DNA from: Glandiceps talaboti
Lineage: Eukaryota > Hemichordata > Enteropneusta > Spengelidae
Direction of reading: 5' to 3'
Assembly: GCF_964340395.1 (NCBI RefSeq)
Contig: NC_135568.1
Coordinates: 7,420,579-7,484,578 of the forward strand
DNA length: 64,000 nt
Under the pieces are notes generated by a model, which was given only the letters and a program-made list of their open reading frames with translations, did no database searches and had not been told where the DNA came from. The position numbers and the translations under genes were made by a program. Below are positions 32,005 to 45,149 of this stretch, one piece after another. How positions within the stretch are numbered: the first letter of the stretch is position 1; every line of letters begins with the position of its first letter.

Positions 32005-32855
32005 GCCCTTCCTTCCCATTCAGCAATTTGTATAGTTTGGCTCTAATGTATATACCAAGATGGTCATTCCTTTTTCAAAACATGTACCACTAACAACGAC
32101 TCCAATACTGATATGGGAATCTAAAAGCTACATGTGTATAATTACTCATATACATGTTACCATTCACTGCAAGAGTAGAGTTTTGACATAGTAGTCTGGG
32201 GTCAGACTACCTACAAATTAATTATCATGTTCTGTGCCAGCAAAATCTAATGAGTTTCTTTGTTAAGCTTGCCTTAATGATTTAAGGAAGTTATTTATAA
32301 TTATCCATCCACTGTTTAAGCGATCTTAAACAGTTCATTGCTCCTTGTAGTTGAAGACCCTAGTATCTCGTTATCAGCATATACTGTTTCTAATTGTGTT
32401 CTATTGTTCGTTGCAGCTGAAGAATCGTGTTATCTGCATGCTGTTTCTGATCAGTGCATTAACGATAATGCTATTTGCAACTCAGGAATCCTGTTATCTG
32501 CAAATTCTTAATAAGCAGTTCGCTAATGACACTCTTCCTTTTGACTGGCAAATAGTGTTATCTGTATACAGTCTCTAATCAGTGTAGTAATGATATTGTT
32601 TTTGCCTCTTCTGTACACTGTTTACAAAAAGTGTGCTAATTATACTTTTCCTTGGCAAGGAAAAATTGTGTCATCTGTATACCGCTTACAGGTGATATGC
32701 TAAGAACGTTTTTCCTTGCAGCTGAAGAATCTCATTGTCTGTACACTGCTTGTAAGTGATGGGTTAATGATACTGTTCCTTGCAATTGAATAATGCAGTT
32801 CTCTGTACACTGTTCATCTTTAAGCAATTTATCGTTCCTTTTATCTTCACATCGC

Positions 32856-35534
32856 TTATAAGCGATGGGCTAATGAGTATACCTTCATGGCGTGTAATTT
32901 CCGACTGAGTGCTGGCATACCAATCAGATGTAAATATCTCATCAATTCTTCCGCATTGGCTGCTTTACCCTTCACAGAACGCCACATCAATAACCCATTG
33001 AAGATCATCTCTTTTGGGTTGTCTTTGAACTGTTTCTGTACTGTTCTTATGTGTTCATTTTTGAAGTGTAATGCCCTCATCAAGTGAGGTAATTCCCGGT
33101 CCATCATGTTGACAGACACACAACCAAACATCTTCATCAACAAGGCCTCTGAATTAAACGAAAAAACAAACAAAAAAATGTGAGGATTTAATTTTTTCAT
33201 ATCAATTCTCATATCAATTATTGCATAAAATAAAAAAAAAGTTAAAAGCTATAGGGGTTCCTCACCTTCTCTTTCAAGAGATCTTTGAAGAAAGAATGCT
33301 ATGGGTTGTAGAATGCCACCATCACAGACATCAGTGGGTGGATGCATCAGTGGATTATTCTCCAACCTCAAATCTTCAATATTAATCAAGTTATCAAAAT
33401 GAGTTGGTAACTTCTCCAAGTTGTTGCTCTCTAAGTATAATGCTGTCAGGTTCTGCAGAGCACACAGACTTTCAGGTAGCTGGTTGATCTGGTTATGTGA
33501 TGCTGATAACTTCTGTAATCTACTCAAGCTACCAATTACAGTCGGTAAAGTAGTTAACTCATTATTATCGACTTGCAATTCAACAAGATTGACCATCTCA
33601 GCAATGCTTTCTGGAAGAACGGTCATTTTCTTGCCATCACGCTGATCAAAGTGAAGCGCAACTAAATTTGGTATGAGGCAAACCTCTTCAGGGAAGGCTT
33701 CAAATTGACTATTAGATATACTTAATTCAATGAGGGTCCTCATTAAATATAATTCGTCAACCATTGTTTTTAATGGATTTTTTTCGATAATCAACCTCTC
33801 TAAGTTACCGTGGTTACACAATTCGGACGGGAAGCTTTCAAATCTATTTCTATTCAGTATTAACTCTCTGAGATTTTTAAGATCATTAACTTCAGGTGGT
33901 AATATAGACAGTAGATTTCCACTCATGTCTAATGTTTCAAGTACTGGCAACTTGCTTAGGCCCTTGGGAAATTCTTCCATTTTGTTATCACTCAGTGTAA
34001 GGTGCTTCAACGCCAACATGTTTTCTATTTCAAATGGGATTTCCATAATCTTATTATTATCCATAGCTAACATTTCGGTCTCTGCTAACGAACATAGACC
34101 TAATGGGAAATTATCTAACAGGTTGTCGTTAATGGTCATGTTCTTAACACGACGCATGTTTGCAAGCTCCACTGGCAGCGTAGACATTTTGTTTCCTGAG
34201 AGAGAGAGTATTTCTATATCTGACATAAGACAAACTTCATCCGGTAAACTTTCCAAGCAGTTATTACTGAGATACAATTCTTTGACACGGGTTAAGTTGG
34301 CCAAATATTCTGGCAGCTTGTTTAACTTATTTCCATCTACACCTAACAATTCTAAATTTTCTAGCTCGGTTATCTCATCAGGTAACACTTCAAGGTTATT
34401 ACTATTCAAGCCTAAGATTCGCAGCTTGGCCAGTTTCACTATTTCTGATGATATTTCTTTGATGTGGTTATTGGATAGGTTCAGTTCTTCTAGGTTTGGA
34501 AGCCAGTACAGTTGAATTGGCAAGTATTCAAACTGGTTATCACTTAATTGTAATTCTGATAACTCTATCCAGTTTTCGATCTTGGCAGGAAGAGTTTGAA
34601 GATTATTCCCTGACAGCCCTAACTTCATCAAATGTTCTAATGAACATAGTGGTTTCGGAATAAACCCCAGATTATTGTTATTTATTCCTAAACTAGTTAG
34701 TTTCTTAAGTGCTACTATTTCGGCAGGCAGGGTTTCTATATAATTACTACTAAGCCCTAATGATGTTAATTCTGTCAAGTTTCCAATTTCTTTGGGTACT
34801 GACAGAAGTTGGTTATGATTCATGTACAGCTGTTTCAACGACTTTAAGTTTCCGAGATTTGCAGGAAATTGGCTGATTTCATTATAGCTGACCTCCAAGA
34901 TCTCTAACTTGTCTAATTTGCAGATTTCATTGGGTAGGCTAGCTAGGTTGTTATTCTGTAGCATCAGCACTTCTAAATTGACTAACTGCCCTATCTCTGG
35001 TGGGATATGACTGATATGGTTATTACTGAGAAACAAGCACTGCACCTGATCAAATGTAAAAACCTTTGATGGGATTTCAAGCAGTGCCTGTTCACTCAGA
35101 TTAATGCAGTATTTACCACTGGAACTCATTACCATATCAATCTCAAACTCCTCAACTTCCTCTATCTCATTTACATACTCCTCATTAACATAATCACTAA
35201 TTTGCATATTAGTATCTATGACAACATTAGGTTGTTTTGATTGGCTGCTATTAATAATATAAGGGTCATACTGTGTGCTACTAGATACTGTACTTTTTGT
35301 ACTCTTATTTTCCGGTGCTTCCTCAATTTGACGAGTCTCTACACTACTTTGTTGCTCAGTACCATCTTTTAGTTCAACACTTTGATCAACGTGATCATCA
35401 ATGACTTGTTCTCTTGCACTGCCTGGCTGAGAAGTAACCGAATCGCCATCCTCAGCTCCACTAGGTGAGAGGTCAACATCAGATGCTGCTTCAATCTCAA
35501 TGGTTGGTATCACTTGTAAACTGTCCTTACTCAT
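32856..35534 (-). CDS. LRRD1: LRRD1-like: leucine-rich repeats plus C-terminal death-like domain
   Basis: Two exons: 35534-33266 (756 codons plus 1 nt, donor G|GTGAGG) and 33148-32856 (acceptor TTCAG), giving 853 residues; human LRRD1 has about 860. Residues 1-140 are acidic and Ser/Gln-rich, low complexity. About 25 leucine-rich repeats of the short LxxLxLxxNxLxxLPxxI type follow (about 145-740), e.g. LEVLMLQNNNLASLPNEICK. The second exon encodes an about 95-residue helical death-like domain (ALLMKMFGCVSVNMM to RYLHLIGMPALSRKLHAMKV). Without splicing the frame would stop five codons past the donor, so splicing is required for the death-like part. LRRD1 function is not established; the architecture suggests an intracellular scaffold. 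Regular repeats with conserved leucines and no disabling change suggest a working gene. Confidence 0.9.
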
Positions 35535-38500
35535 TGTTGACGGTGGGGTCAGGTCAGGTCGGGTCAGGTCAGGTCAGTGGATGCATTGCACAGAAGAAAA
35601 CTCTTCTATAAGAAATAAAGTAAAAAAGAAACTAGTAACTTTTTTCAACTCTATAAAAAGAAATGGAAATCCTTTGACCGGTATTTGAAAATCAAATTTT
35701 AGATGCTGTTTAAGTTTCATGCAGTGTTGATTCAGTTACAGATTTTCCTATCCTTCATAATGTTTAAATAATTACTTGTATGTATTGATATCGTTTATCT
35801 GTGTCTATGCAGTGTGTGTTGGGGGGGGGGGGGGGGGGAGGGGCTAGTTCTCCTATTGAACTACATATACATGTATGTGCCATCATTTTAAGTATGTTTT
35901 TTTCTGCTTTTTGGCTTTCCTCTATCACCTAGCATTTGGCTGTGTATTCAAACCTAAAAAAAGATTACGATTTCCTGTAGGGACTTTCAAACCTGATTAG
36001 ATACATCTATGTCTGTCTGTTTGTGATTAGCTGATCCTATGTACTGAGATGAGTTCACTAATATTTGCAATGTCCAGTAATGTCATCTCACAGTAGGACA
36101 AATTTAAAACCTGTACAAGCTTCGTTAAGTAACAGACCACTAGCAAAATGCCAGGCTTGGTAGGGGAATGGTGAGAACCAAAAATCGTTACATGATTGGA
36201 TTCGGGGATACATGCATTTGTGACAGAAACAACAAACTGCCTCAGACCATTGTTTGGTAGGTCTGAGATAGAGCTTACATTACTCAACTAAAGTTGCTGG
36301 TATTTTTTTCTTTCAAATAAAAACAAAATTTGACAGAAACTAGAATCTTATGTTCTACACAAACAGTTATCAGTTGAAATACACAGGGAAGATAGAAGTT
36401 CTCACGAGTATTTACAAATGTCTTCATTTGCTACACAATAGCAACGATGTTTCCTCAGTTACACTCTGTGCGACACTTTTTACCAACTATGACAGAAAGT
36501 CTAGAAGACAATCAGGCATTCACAGACAAAAGCAGGTGTGTTCAGACAGCCCTAAGGGAGTAACATCTCACATTGTTGAAGAAAATGAAGGGCAAACATT
36601 CTTCTGGTCCTTATTTGACTTCTGTTCAATAGACATTCACACCCTGGTGATACTGTTGACTAATACTGGAAAGAATACCTTTCCTTGCCTAAGCTGGCTA
36701 TACACAAAGTGTTAGTTCTGAGCAAATAGCTTCTGCCTGGCACATAAACAGTGCCTTTATTGTTATTAGAAGCAAAGGATAGCAATCAAAGGTTGTCAAG
36801 CTGAGGACAATGTTACAGCATAAACAATGGAGAGGAAGCTGGTTACAGGTACAAAATTTGGTACACAGTTTCATAGTCTACAGTTTGACTTTTACAGGGT
36901 TTTAATAGTTTTTAAATCACTTCCGAATCACTGAATTGAATCATCATAAACTTATATATGTATGCACATGAATGCACACTTGTGTCATGTACATGAAATC
37001 ATGTAAAAGCATATACAAGTCTTGGATGAATGTAAGTCTACAAATGTACATGTAGATGCCAGCGTGGATTCATCTCTAACACTGGCATATAAGATTCGAT
37101 GAAAGATATACAACGTATAGCCCTAGATTAGGTGACTATGTAACTACAACAGAACCCTATGATGTGTGACTTGTTCTTGTGCTAGTGTTTCTGGGGAGTT
37201 TCCACTCGTGTCTGTACTAGTGCTTTTTCTTTCAGTATAAGGCTCATGTGAGCACACCACTGTGACAAGCAATCGTACACATACATATACTTAGTGCACA
37301 ACACATGGTTGTTGACTTTGCTTGGAAGAATTGTTTGTCCACTCTTGTGGCCTACTTTCAAGTTATGTATTGTATGTAGTACCCTACATATGCCACATTG
37401 GCACCCAGTGTCATGAGAGTTCTATTATTAATAGACAGCAAGATTTATTGTAATGTAATTCTATATATCATGTCACTTTCCTTAGGGACGATATTGCACA
37501 CTGTCACACAAGCTCAATTTATGAGGGGAAAAAAACCCTCCCCCTAAACTAACGTTCACAAGTGTGACGTTGACACTTTTATACTAGTATATGATGTAAA
37601 CTATGATGAAAACTGTACCAGTCACACCACTACAATTGATGCAATGTAAAAACATGATGATAAACATGATAAAATGCGAGCAGAGACCCAGCACTGTATA
37701 AAATGTATATCACATTAGAAGTACATTTTAATCAACTTATCGACATCTCAGTAGTAAATACAGAACCTGTTATCATTGATGGTGTGAAAGTCTTCGAAAT
37801 TTTGTTAGAAGTATGAAAATGAAGTTCGACAATCCCATTGATCCCCCCCCCCCCCCCCCCCCCCCCATGAACAAAGTTCGTTTATTGAGCTCGTGTGACA
37901 TTGTGGGATTATCCCTTCTGTGTACATGTTTGAAATTGAAGACAGGAGATACAGAACTGAATACATACAGGTGTGTGTGCCTAGAGAACAGAAGATAACA
38001 TACCAACTGAAAGCAGGTGACATAGTATGCATGTACAAGTAGCATGGCCTGAATATATGTACAACTTGAAAGTAGGCCACAAAATTGAACAAACAATTCT
38101 TCTAACAAAGTCAACAACCCTGTGTATTGTGCACTAAAATACAAAACCAACAAATACATTACCTGTGAAAGGCAACCCACCAAACTTAAACCACTCTCCT
38201 TTCTGATGTCCACCTTACACACCACAGTGTCAATTTCATTTTAATTGTTTGAAAAACAGTGTTGTCATAGTAACCAGGTAAGTCAACTAATAAAACTTGT
38301 TTATGGTGTGACAAGAATGTGTTGTCATCTGAGTAGGTCTATTACTTCACCTGTTACTTCTCTAAAACACCATTTCAGGACAATACGTTATTGTTATTGG
38401 TCTGGGGAACAATGCCAGTAACATCCAGTGTGTGTTCAAATAAAATATTGACATCAGAATACAATGTACACATATACAATGAAACAAATCAATTATTGAT

Positions 38501-38711
38501 TAATGTATCCTATAACACTTACATGTACATTAAGTTCCATAACCAAGTCAGTTGGAACAACAGTACAAAGTGAACTCAAAACCATACAATGTCATCAGAG
38601 CTCCTCACTATTAGAGAGAAAGCATACATGGTGCTGACACTATCCTAGATTCCAAGGCCACCATGCTTGACAGTTTTGTTGTTGTTGTTTTTTTGTATAT
38701 GTTGTGCAATA
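35535..38711. other. Upstream of LRRD1-like gene; no coding exon seen
   Basis: The 5' leader region carries a short GGTCA tandem (35547-35577). Runs of G at 35820-35838 and of C at 37843-37866. No recognisable exon. Confidence 0.45.
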
Positions 38712-38985
38712 GGCCATTGCAGACTGCAAACAGGAAGTTGACAATACAGCGCCCTCACTCAAATTGGGGGTATCATCACCTCATAGTACTGTTTCTTAAG
38801 TTTCTTAAGAGCTTTTTCTCTTGGTATTCTGTAGAAGTGTAAATCAGGGATGTTTTTCATATTGTTTAGACATCAAATAAAGCAGCAGTGCTCTATGATT
38901 AAACCAAGTAACCTATACCATGTATACCCCCAAGGTACACACAGACAGGAAGTAGAGCGCCACCATGGCAAATTTTGGAAAGGCC
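38712..38985 (+). mobile_element. 274-bp MITE-like element, TA target site, copy 1
   Basis: Ends GGCC...GGCC flanked by TA on both sides, giving CAATAGGCC and GGCCTATTG. An inverted copy lies at 46643-46876; shared blocks include ATTGCAGACTGCAAACAGGA, GGGTATCATCACCTC, TAAATCAGGGATGTTTTTC, TATACCCCCAAGGTAC and AGAGCGCCACCATGGCAA. TA duplication suggests a Tc1/mariner-type mobiliser. No coding capacity. Confidence 0.75.
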
Positions 38986-41529
38986 TATTGCAAACAATAG
39001 CCACTTTTAGGTAACAAATGACAAAGAGATCACCTAAATCACAAATGGCCAATCAAATTGGCTCGCTGCTGCTCAAATTTAACGAAAAATGTTTGACTGT
39101 AACAGTGCAAGAATTTAAAAAACAAATACAGATAAAAAAAATCATAAACCAGGTTTCTGCCTTGCTTTAAAAGTGTTCTACCATCCTTGAGCTTTTAGTT
39201 ATCTTTGAATGACAATATTTTTATAATACTTTCACTTGAAGAGAAACATGAAAAGGGATGATCCCAACATGTTAAATATAAACATCACAGATTAAGCAAA
39301 TCATTATTCAAATCGCAATTTACTGATATGTAAATTATGAGGCAAAATTGTCACATTCTTTTAATTTTAATAAGTACCAGTAATCCTTGTACGTTATAAC
39401 ACAGACCCTCCGGTTGGTGGAGGGTCTATGGTTATAATAACACTTTCACATGACGAGAAATGGCTAATGCCAATGTCCATATGTGTATGTTAAATATGCA
39501 CGTCATAGAGAATGTAAGTTTCATTATTGAAGACATACTTATTTTATGTTGATCATTATGCAAATTATTTTACTAAATTACCATATTCTTGATGTGTTAA
39601 TCATTATGCAAATTAGTCAATATCGTTGCCATGTTACCTGGGGAGAACACTTTTGATGTTGTTCTGACAAAAAACAATTCTTTTTCTCTTTTTTTTTGCC
39701 CTAAAGTGAACTAGAAAGCATACAGCTATGTCTAAATAGTGATTACATTTCTATATATACATGCATGTCCTTGCCTATAAAGTAATTTATAACAAGTCAG
39801 CAGGGAGCAGATTTCTGAATGAACTAGAAATCAGATACGCATATAGGTATATACATGTTTGGGAAACTGATTAAAGTCGTTCCTATCACATCAACAGGGA
39901 GCAGATTTCAGAATGAACTAGCAATCAGATAGGTCCCCCGTATATTTAAAAAATAATGATTTTATAGTAATAACGCGTCAGTAGAGAAGAAATTACATTT
40001 AGTGAACTCGTAATGTGTGTTCAAATATTGATTAAGGTTATTCATAACGGGGAACAAATTTCAAAGGGAATGAGAAATCAATGTACAATGTATCCTATAA
40101 CAGTGGTTACAAGTCAGCAGGAAAAGTAATTTCAAAGATCTGACTATACAAGGATCGATTAAAGATTAAAGTCTAACTGATGAAAGGAAATGCAATTTTA
40201 TACTCCATTTCATTTTACAACTGTAGACATCAGACCATCGACAACCAGAACCTATCACAAACAACGAAAGTAAACAAATGAATTGTGTTGATAACTCTTG
40301 GTTCAGCATGTTGGAACAGCAGAGACTTGTACTATTACACACCATGGTTTGATACGAACAGTTTTATGCCTGGCATCTTTACATGTACATGAAATGCCAG
40401 GGGAACTGGAAATTTGTTTGTGAATGTGAACTATTATGTAAATTGGCCATTAAACTATTCTTATCAAATGATGGAATGTAATACAAGTCTCTGTACTGCC
40501 AATATGCTGTGCCAAGTGTTATTAATCCAATTCAGTTGTTTACTTTCCCTGTTTGTAACAGATTCCATTTGTCCACAGTCTGTGATGTTGGCAGTTGTAC
40601 CTAAAGGGAATGGTTATACTGGGGCACTAAGGCTACATGTGCATACCTGTATATCTTGGTACTTTTAAATATATGCATACAAGCACATAAGTGGAAATGT
40701 TCATAGTCAGCACATTCCCAATTCCCATATACATATATTAGATTTAAAATTAGATTTGCTGACATGATGATGCTCTGTCAAGATAGTTAGATAGAATGGT
40801 AGATTTTTTTTTGTCTTTTGACCATCCACTTTTATCTATATACACTGTGTACTTTGTATTTCCAATGATGTAATATCTAATTCAATGCAAAGGGATACAA
40901 TTTGATTGTACTGTGTTAACTCTAATCTATGTAGAACATCTACAAAAGGCATTTGTTATTCAAACACATTTCCAGTTAGCAGCTCTTACAGTAGACTTCT
41001 ATCCTTTTACTTTCTCATTTTAGTCATCAATAAATAATAGCCGTGAAATTATGAAAATTCCAACAACATATAAAATAAAACAAGTGACTTGTCAATCTGA
41101 AGTCTTCAGAAGATGCTTGGCTATCACACAAAAACTGTCCAATTTACGACATTAGCACTTCCTTCAGGATTCTTACACTTTCAAAAAAGAAAACACAACT
41201 TATTGGCAATGTTCTTTTTAAAAGTTTACTGTTTGGCCCAACGTATGCATGTCCAGTGGAAGTGCTTTATGTTTGTTGATACTACATAGACATATGATCT
41301 CCAGCAATGTGATCCAATATGTACAAAAATGTAAGGTGGTCCAGCAACGTGATCCGATATGTAAACACTTGCCTATACATCCAAAGTTCCAATCATACTA
41401 ACTTTTGAGTTAACTTGGGGAAACGTTTTTTCACACATAAGGTAAATTTTCAAAAATTTACATGATCTGTCAAAGTTTTATTTGAGTCCCAGTCCCTAGT
41501 ACTGTCTTGGTTTTTGTACCTTAAAGTCA

Positions 41530-41530
<1 letters not shown>
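38986..41530. other. Intergenic, no gene seen
   Basis: AT-rich. A small hairpin at 39404-39430 (AGACCCTCC/GGAGGGTCT) and two degenerate copies of a roughly 85-bp block (CAGCAGGGAGCAGATTTC-like) around 39795-39930. No exon recognised. Confidence 0.45.
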
Positions 41531-41532
<2 letters not shown>

Positions 41533-41560
<28 letters not shown>

Positions 41561-41635
41561 CACATGTACATGCATGCATGTGTACATGCATGTGTGTGTG
41601 TATCCATGCGTGTGTGTGTGTGTGTGTGCATGTGA
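41533..41635. repeat. (TG)n/(TGCA)n microsatellite
   Basis: TG runs broken by CATGTACATGCATGCATG-type segments. Confidence 0.9.
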
Positions 41636-41982
41636 ATATGACGACTGCTAAGGCCATGATGTCAGATTACAATAGAATGAAAAGTTGGGTGAGAGAAACT
41701 TGTCTGCCAGAGCTTCAGAAAAAGTCGGTCCGAAAGAATCATTCTATCTGGATATTAAATACAATGATGTACTCTGGTGTAAGAACATGGGATTCAAATA
41801 CTGGGCTTTTGATTACGTTTTGCCAACCACAATGTTGCTTTATTTTGATATAAACTGTGTCTAATTTCAGTTTAAATTCAACACAAATACATGTAAAATT
41901 CAACGCAAATACATGTAAAATAGCAGAAAGCTGCACATCGAATGTACTATAGTGAACATCAAGGTGCAATCACTGTACATCC

Positions 41983-42169
41983 TAGCTGCAATAATTGTAG
42001 CATTTGTTGTGATTTTGAAGGGTTTTTCTTCTGTTTTGTGATTTTTTTATTTCGATGTTTAACTGGGAACAAATGCTACAATTCCTGTAATGTTAACACA
42101 AATAGATGGGAGTGAGAAAGAAAAGAAAAATCCTCGAAATCACAACAAACACTAGAATTATTGCAGCTA
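41983..42169. mobile_element. 187-bp foldback element, family shared with 63220-63719
   Basis: Terminal inverted repeats start TAGCTGCAATAATTGTAG and end with the near complement ...TTATTGCAGCTA; similarity extends about 48 bp inward. The flanks TGTACATCC (41974-41982) and TATACATCC (42170-42178) match at 8 of 9 positions, a probable 9-bp target duplication. No coding capacity. Confidence 0.75.
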
Positions 42170-42179
42170 TATACATCCA

Positions 42180-44595
42180 TGCATGGAGGTAATTCTACTA
42201 TACAATGTATATACTGTATGTCATATGTGTACTTCAGGCTCAGCTTATTAGGAATACCCAACAATGTGTTTTCTACTTTCCTATTGAAAGTGATGTGTTC
42301 ATAAAAATGAAAGTGCTCATAAGCAACCTTCCATACCGATTCCATTTTTTTGACTTCATTGACTGGTTTGTCTGTGTTACTGTCTGCCTTGTTTTGTATC
42401 CGAGACTCAAGTATGTGCAGTTTCTATGGATAGTGTCAACTGAACAAATATTCCCCTGACCCATGTACTTAGAGACCAACAGATGATATGGTATTCAAAC
42501 CTGTGTTCACTGTAACTGTGAAATGTTGATCCACACCCAGTGTAAAATGTCTTTATTATATCAAAGCCGCCAAAGGTTCACGTAATTTAATTAGCGTTAT
42601 TGCCCTAGTACAACCTGCGATGGTACCTGACAGTACCAGACAACCGATGCATAACTCCAATTAAGTTACGGAGCCTGTGAAACATAATATTAAATAACGC
42701 ACACGGGGCGATTACACTTCGCATAGTGATGCCATATACATAAATCACATGTTTCACGACATCGCTTTGGCAACCGTGTATTACCACAACTAAAAATATT
42801 TAACTTTGTAAAACCGGCGACATGGTAGCGTGTAACGTATAGTGTGTGTATGCTGTGATAAACAAACAAAACATATCCAACCGTTCACGAAATACCGTGT
42901 GTTTAACTTCAAGATTCGGTGTCTTGGATGTTTTCCGTAGTTTTTTTTCAGATAACACCCAGATTTTGACGTTTGTCACATACCTCATAGACACTTGTTC
43001 AGTAGATTGCTAATGGGTGTAATTAGACTGTTTACAACGATGGTGTTTCGTGATGTCAAAGCGACACATTGGCTCGGCAGAACACCTGGAGTGTTATACA
43101 CACGTACACTCTCCCCGAATGCATGAACAAAACAGTGCACCTACCTTTGGGACACGATCACTCTAAGTATCACGTAACTTCCAACTAGTCTTCGTGAATT
43201 ATCATGAAGGGAATCGGTCTTGTATTTGGATGAATTTACAAGGGGAGGGGTAATTACAGAAAAGAGGGGTCACACACTTGCCACCCCTGTCACTCACGTC
43301 GTTCACAGCTTCGCGTTGTTGCTGGGTGAACGAATGACTGACAGCATTGTTACATTTATAGTACCCACGATTCGTTGGCGGATTAACAAATCGAATTTGA
43401 TTGTGTGGAGGTTTGAAGTGTAGTAAATAATTAAATGCTGATAAATTGTCAGCCATCAAGAAAATCGTAATTAATTAATCTAAAATTGGAAAAAGATAGA
43501 ACTAAGCTGTATATGTGTTATGCAACAGTTTAATACCTGTGTTTACAAGGTCAAATAGTCAGATAATGTTCTCGAGCACAAAAGTCGGTTATATTTAGGT
43601 GTTTGGGATGTGTTCACAAACACTCAGTGATGGCGAGGGGTGGAGGGTATCAATACCTCCCCATTTCAGCCCCCCTCAAATACCCCCCCCCCCCAAAAAA
43701 AAAAGGAAAAAAAGACTTATTTTGCATGAATCACAGACAACTAACTGTCTGTGCGTGAACATAGTTGAATACAAGGCGACATTCGAATAATATTAACACT
43801 TAATGTTTGTTTTAATCCAATGATTTGAGGTTTTGAAAATCATTTTGTGATAAAATCTAAAATATACCCGCGGATGTGGAGAGGTGGATTACAGACTTCC
43901 CTTTAGATACCCCTCTCCCCATACTATATTTGGCAGTACTGGAGTAGTTTGCAAATTTATATGCAATGCATATAATATATAAATGGAAAAACAAAAGAAA
44001 ATATAGCAACGCCATCAGCACTCTGTACTAGAGCATTCAACAAATTATCATCAATTAAGATTTTGAAATTGAATCTATGAATCTGGCAAATAAACATGTT
44101 GTCATGACAACACCATTACACGTAGACGAATACATTCCTTTATATTATACATACTTTTTCATATTTTAATTTTGAAAAAAATGAATAGAATAACCTTGGG
44201 ACTAGAAAACATAGAAGAGGTTGTATTGGTTTACTAAACCAACTAAAATATTCTGTATATAACAGACACGTACTTGCCATAAGCAAAATATGATAGCCGA
44301 ACCTAGCATGGACCACTCTGAGAGTCAATGTCATAGCTCCGTAGCCAAGCTCAGTTGACTCATCGCCGCCGGGGGCGCACTTCACAAGCCTGTCGAAGCA
44401 AAGCCAGGATCTTGCACCGATCATGCATACCAGAACAAAACAAAATTATAATCACTCTTGGTTTATGAAATCCTCAATTAATTGTCCTCCTATTACTTAT
44501 GCTATTTATAGTTTTATTCATATTCATATTCATATTTATATCCATATTCAAATAGAACTTAAATATATATCTATTCTTCTGAGCAATCATAGTAC
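42180..44595. other. Intergenic; CpG-richer island at 42.6-43.4 kb
   Basis: No recognised coding exon. 43310-43460 on the minus strand has an open frame starting MADNLSAFNY with a GTGAGT donor, and a TATAAAT motif near 43357; treated as a possible promoter or first exon only. 44270-44420 is GC-richer and unassigned. Confidence 0.35.
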
Positions 44596-44599
44596 AGCG

Positions 44600-44672
44600 A
44601 CTCTGAACTGTACATCGTAGTGGAAACTGGCGCTTTATAAATTCACCGTTTGAATGATTGATTGATTGATTG
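44600..44672 (+). mobile_element. L2/CR1-like 3' tail with (GATT)n
   Basis: GAAACTGGCGCTTTATAAAT followed by about four GATT units resembles the 3' ends (GCGCTxTATAAAT plus a short tandem) of L2/CR1-type LINEs and of SINEs that borrow that tail. The body upstream is not recognisable. Confidence 0.5.
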
Positions 44673-45149
44673 CAAACACTTTTTACCTTCCCTAGGGAGG
44701 TACACGTAGATTCTATGATAGAACCAGCGATACATAATTATATACCAACTACCAATTCAAGTCACAAAGAGGCATAAACACCGAGGTTGCATACGGTGCA
44801 TGTACTTACAGGTCATGTCAAGTCAATTGCAATTTATTGAGTTACGAACACGAACTTTCTATATGTTGTGTCACATTATTTTTTTCAAGTAGAAAACATA
44901 GTAGAATTTGAATTCTTTCGTCAATTAAAATGCCAAAATAAATTGACTTTGTCATTCATATTACCCACTTTAATGATCTCTGTGTCTAATTGTACAGGAA
45001 GAGATGTTTTATCAGATGTCAAACTATTGTTGAAAATATCAAAAAGCTATTGTTGTACAAAAAATAGACTATTTGTATCAAATTTGATGATTGAGTAGTT
45101 TTGAAAAAAAATATTAAAAGATAATACACATATGAATTACTCATTTTGT

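Noticed and set aside
33730-34515. 261-codon plus-strand frame
   Set aside because: Antisense shadow of the leucine-rich repeats.
36027-36715. Frames of 86 and 121 codons on opposite strands
   Set aside because: No recognisable domain, no consensus splice context, composition like the surroundings.
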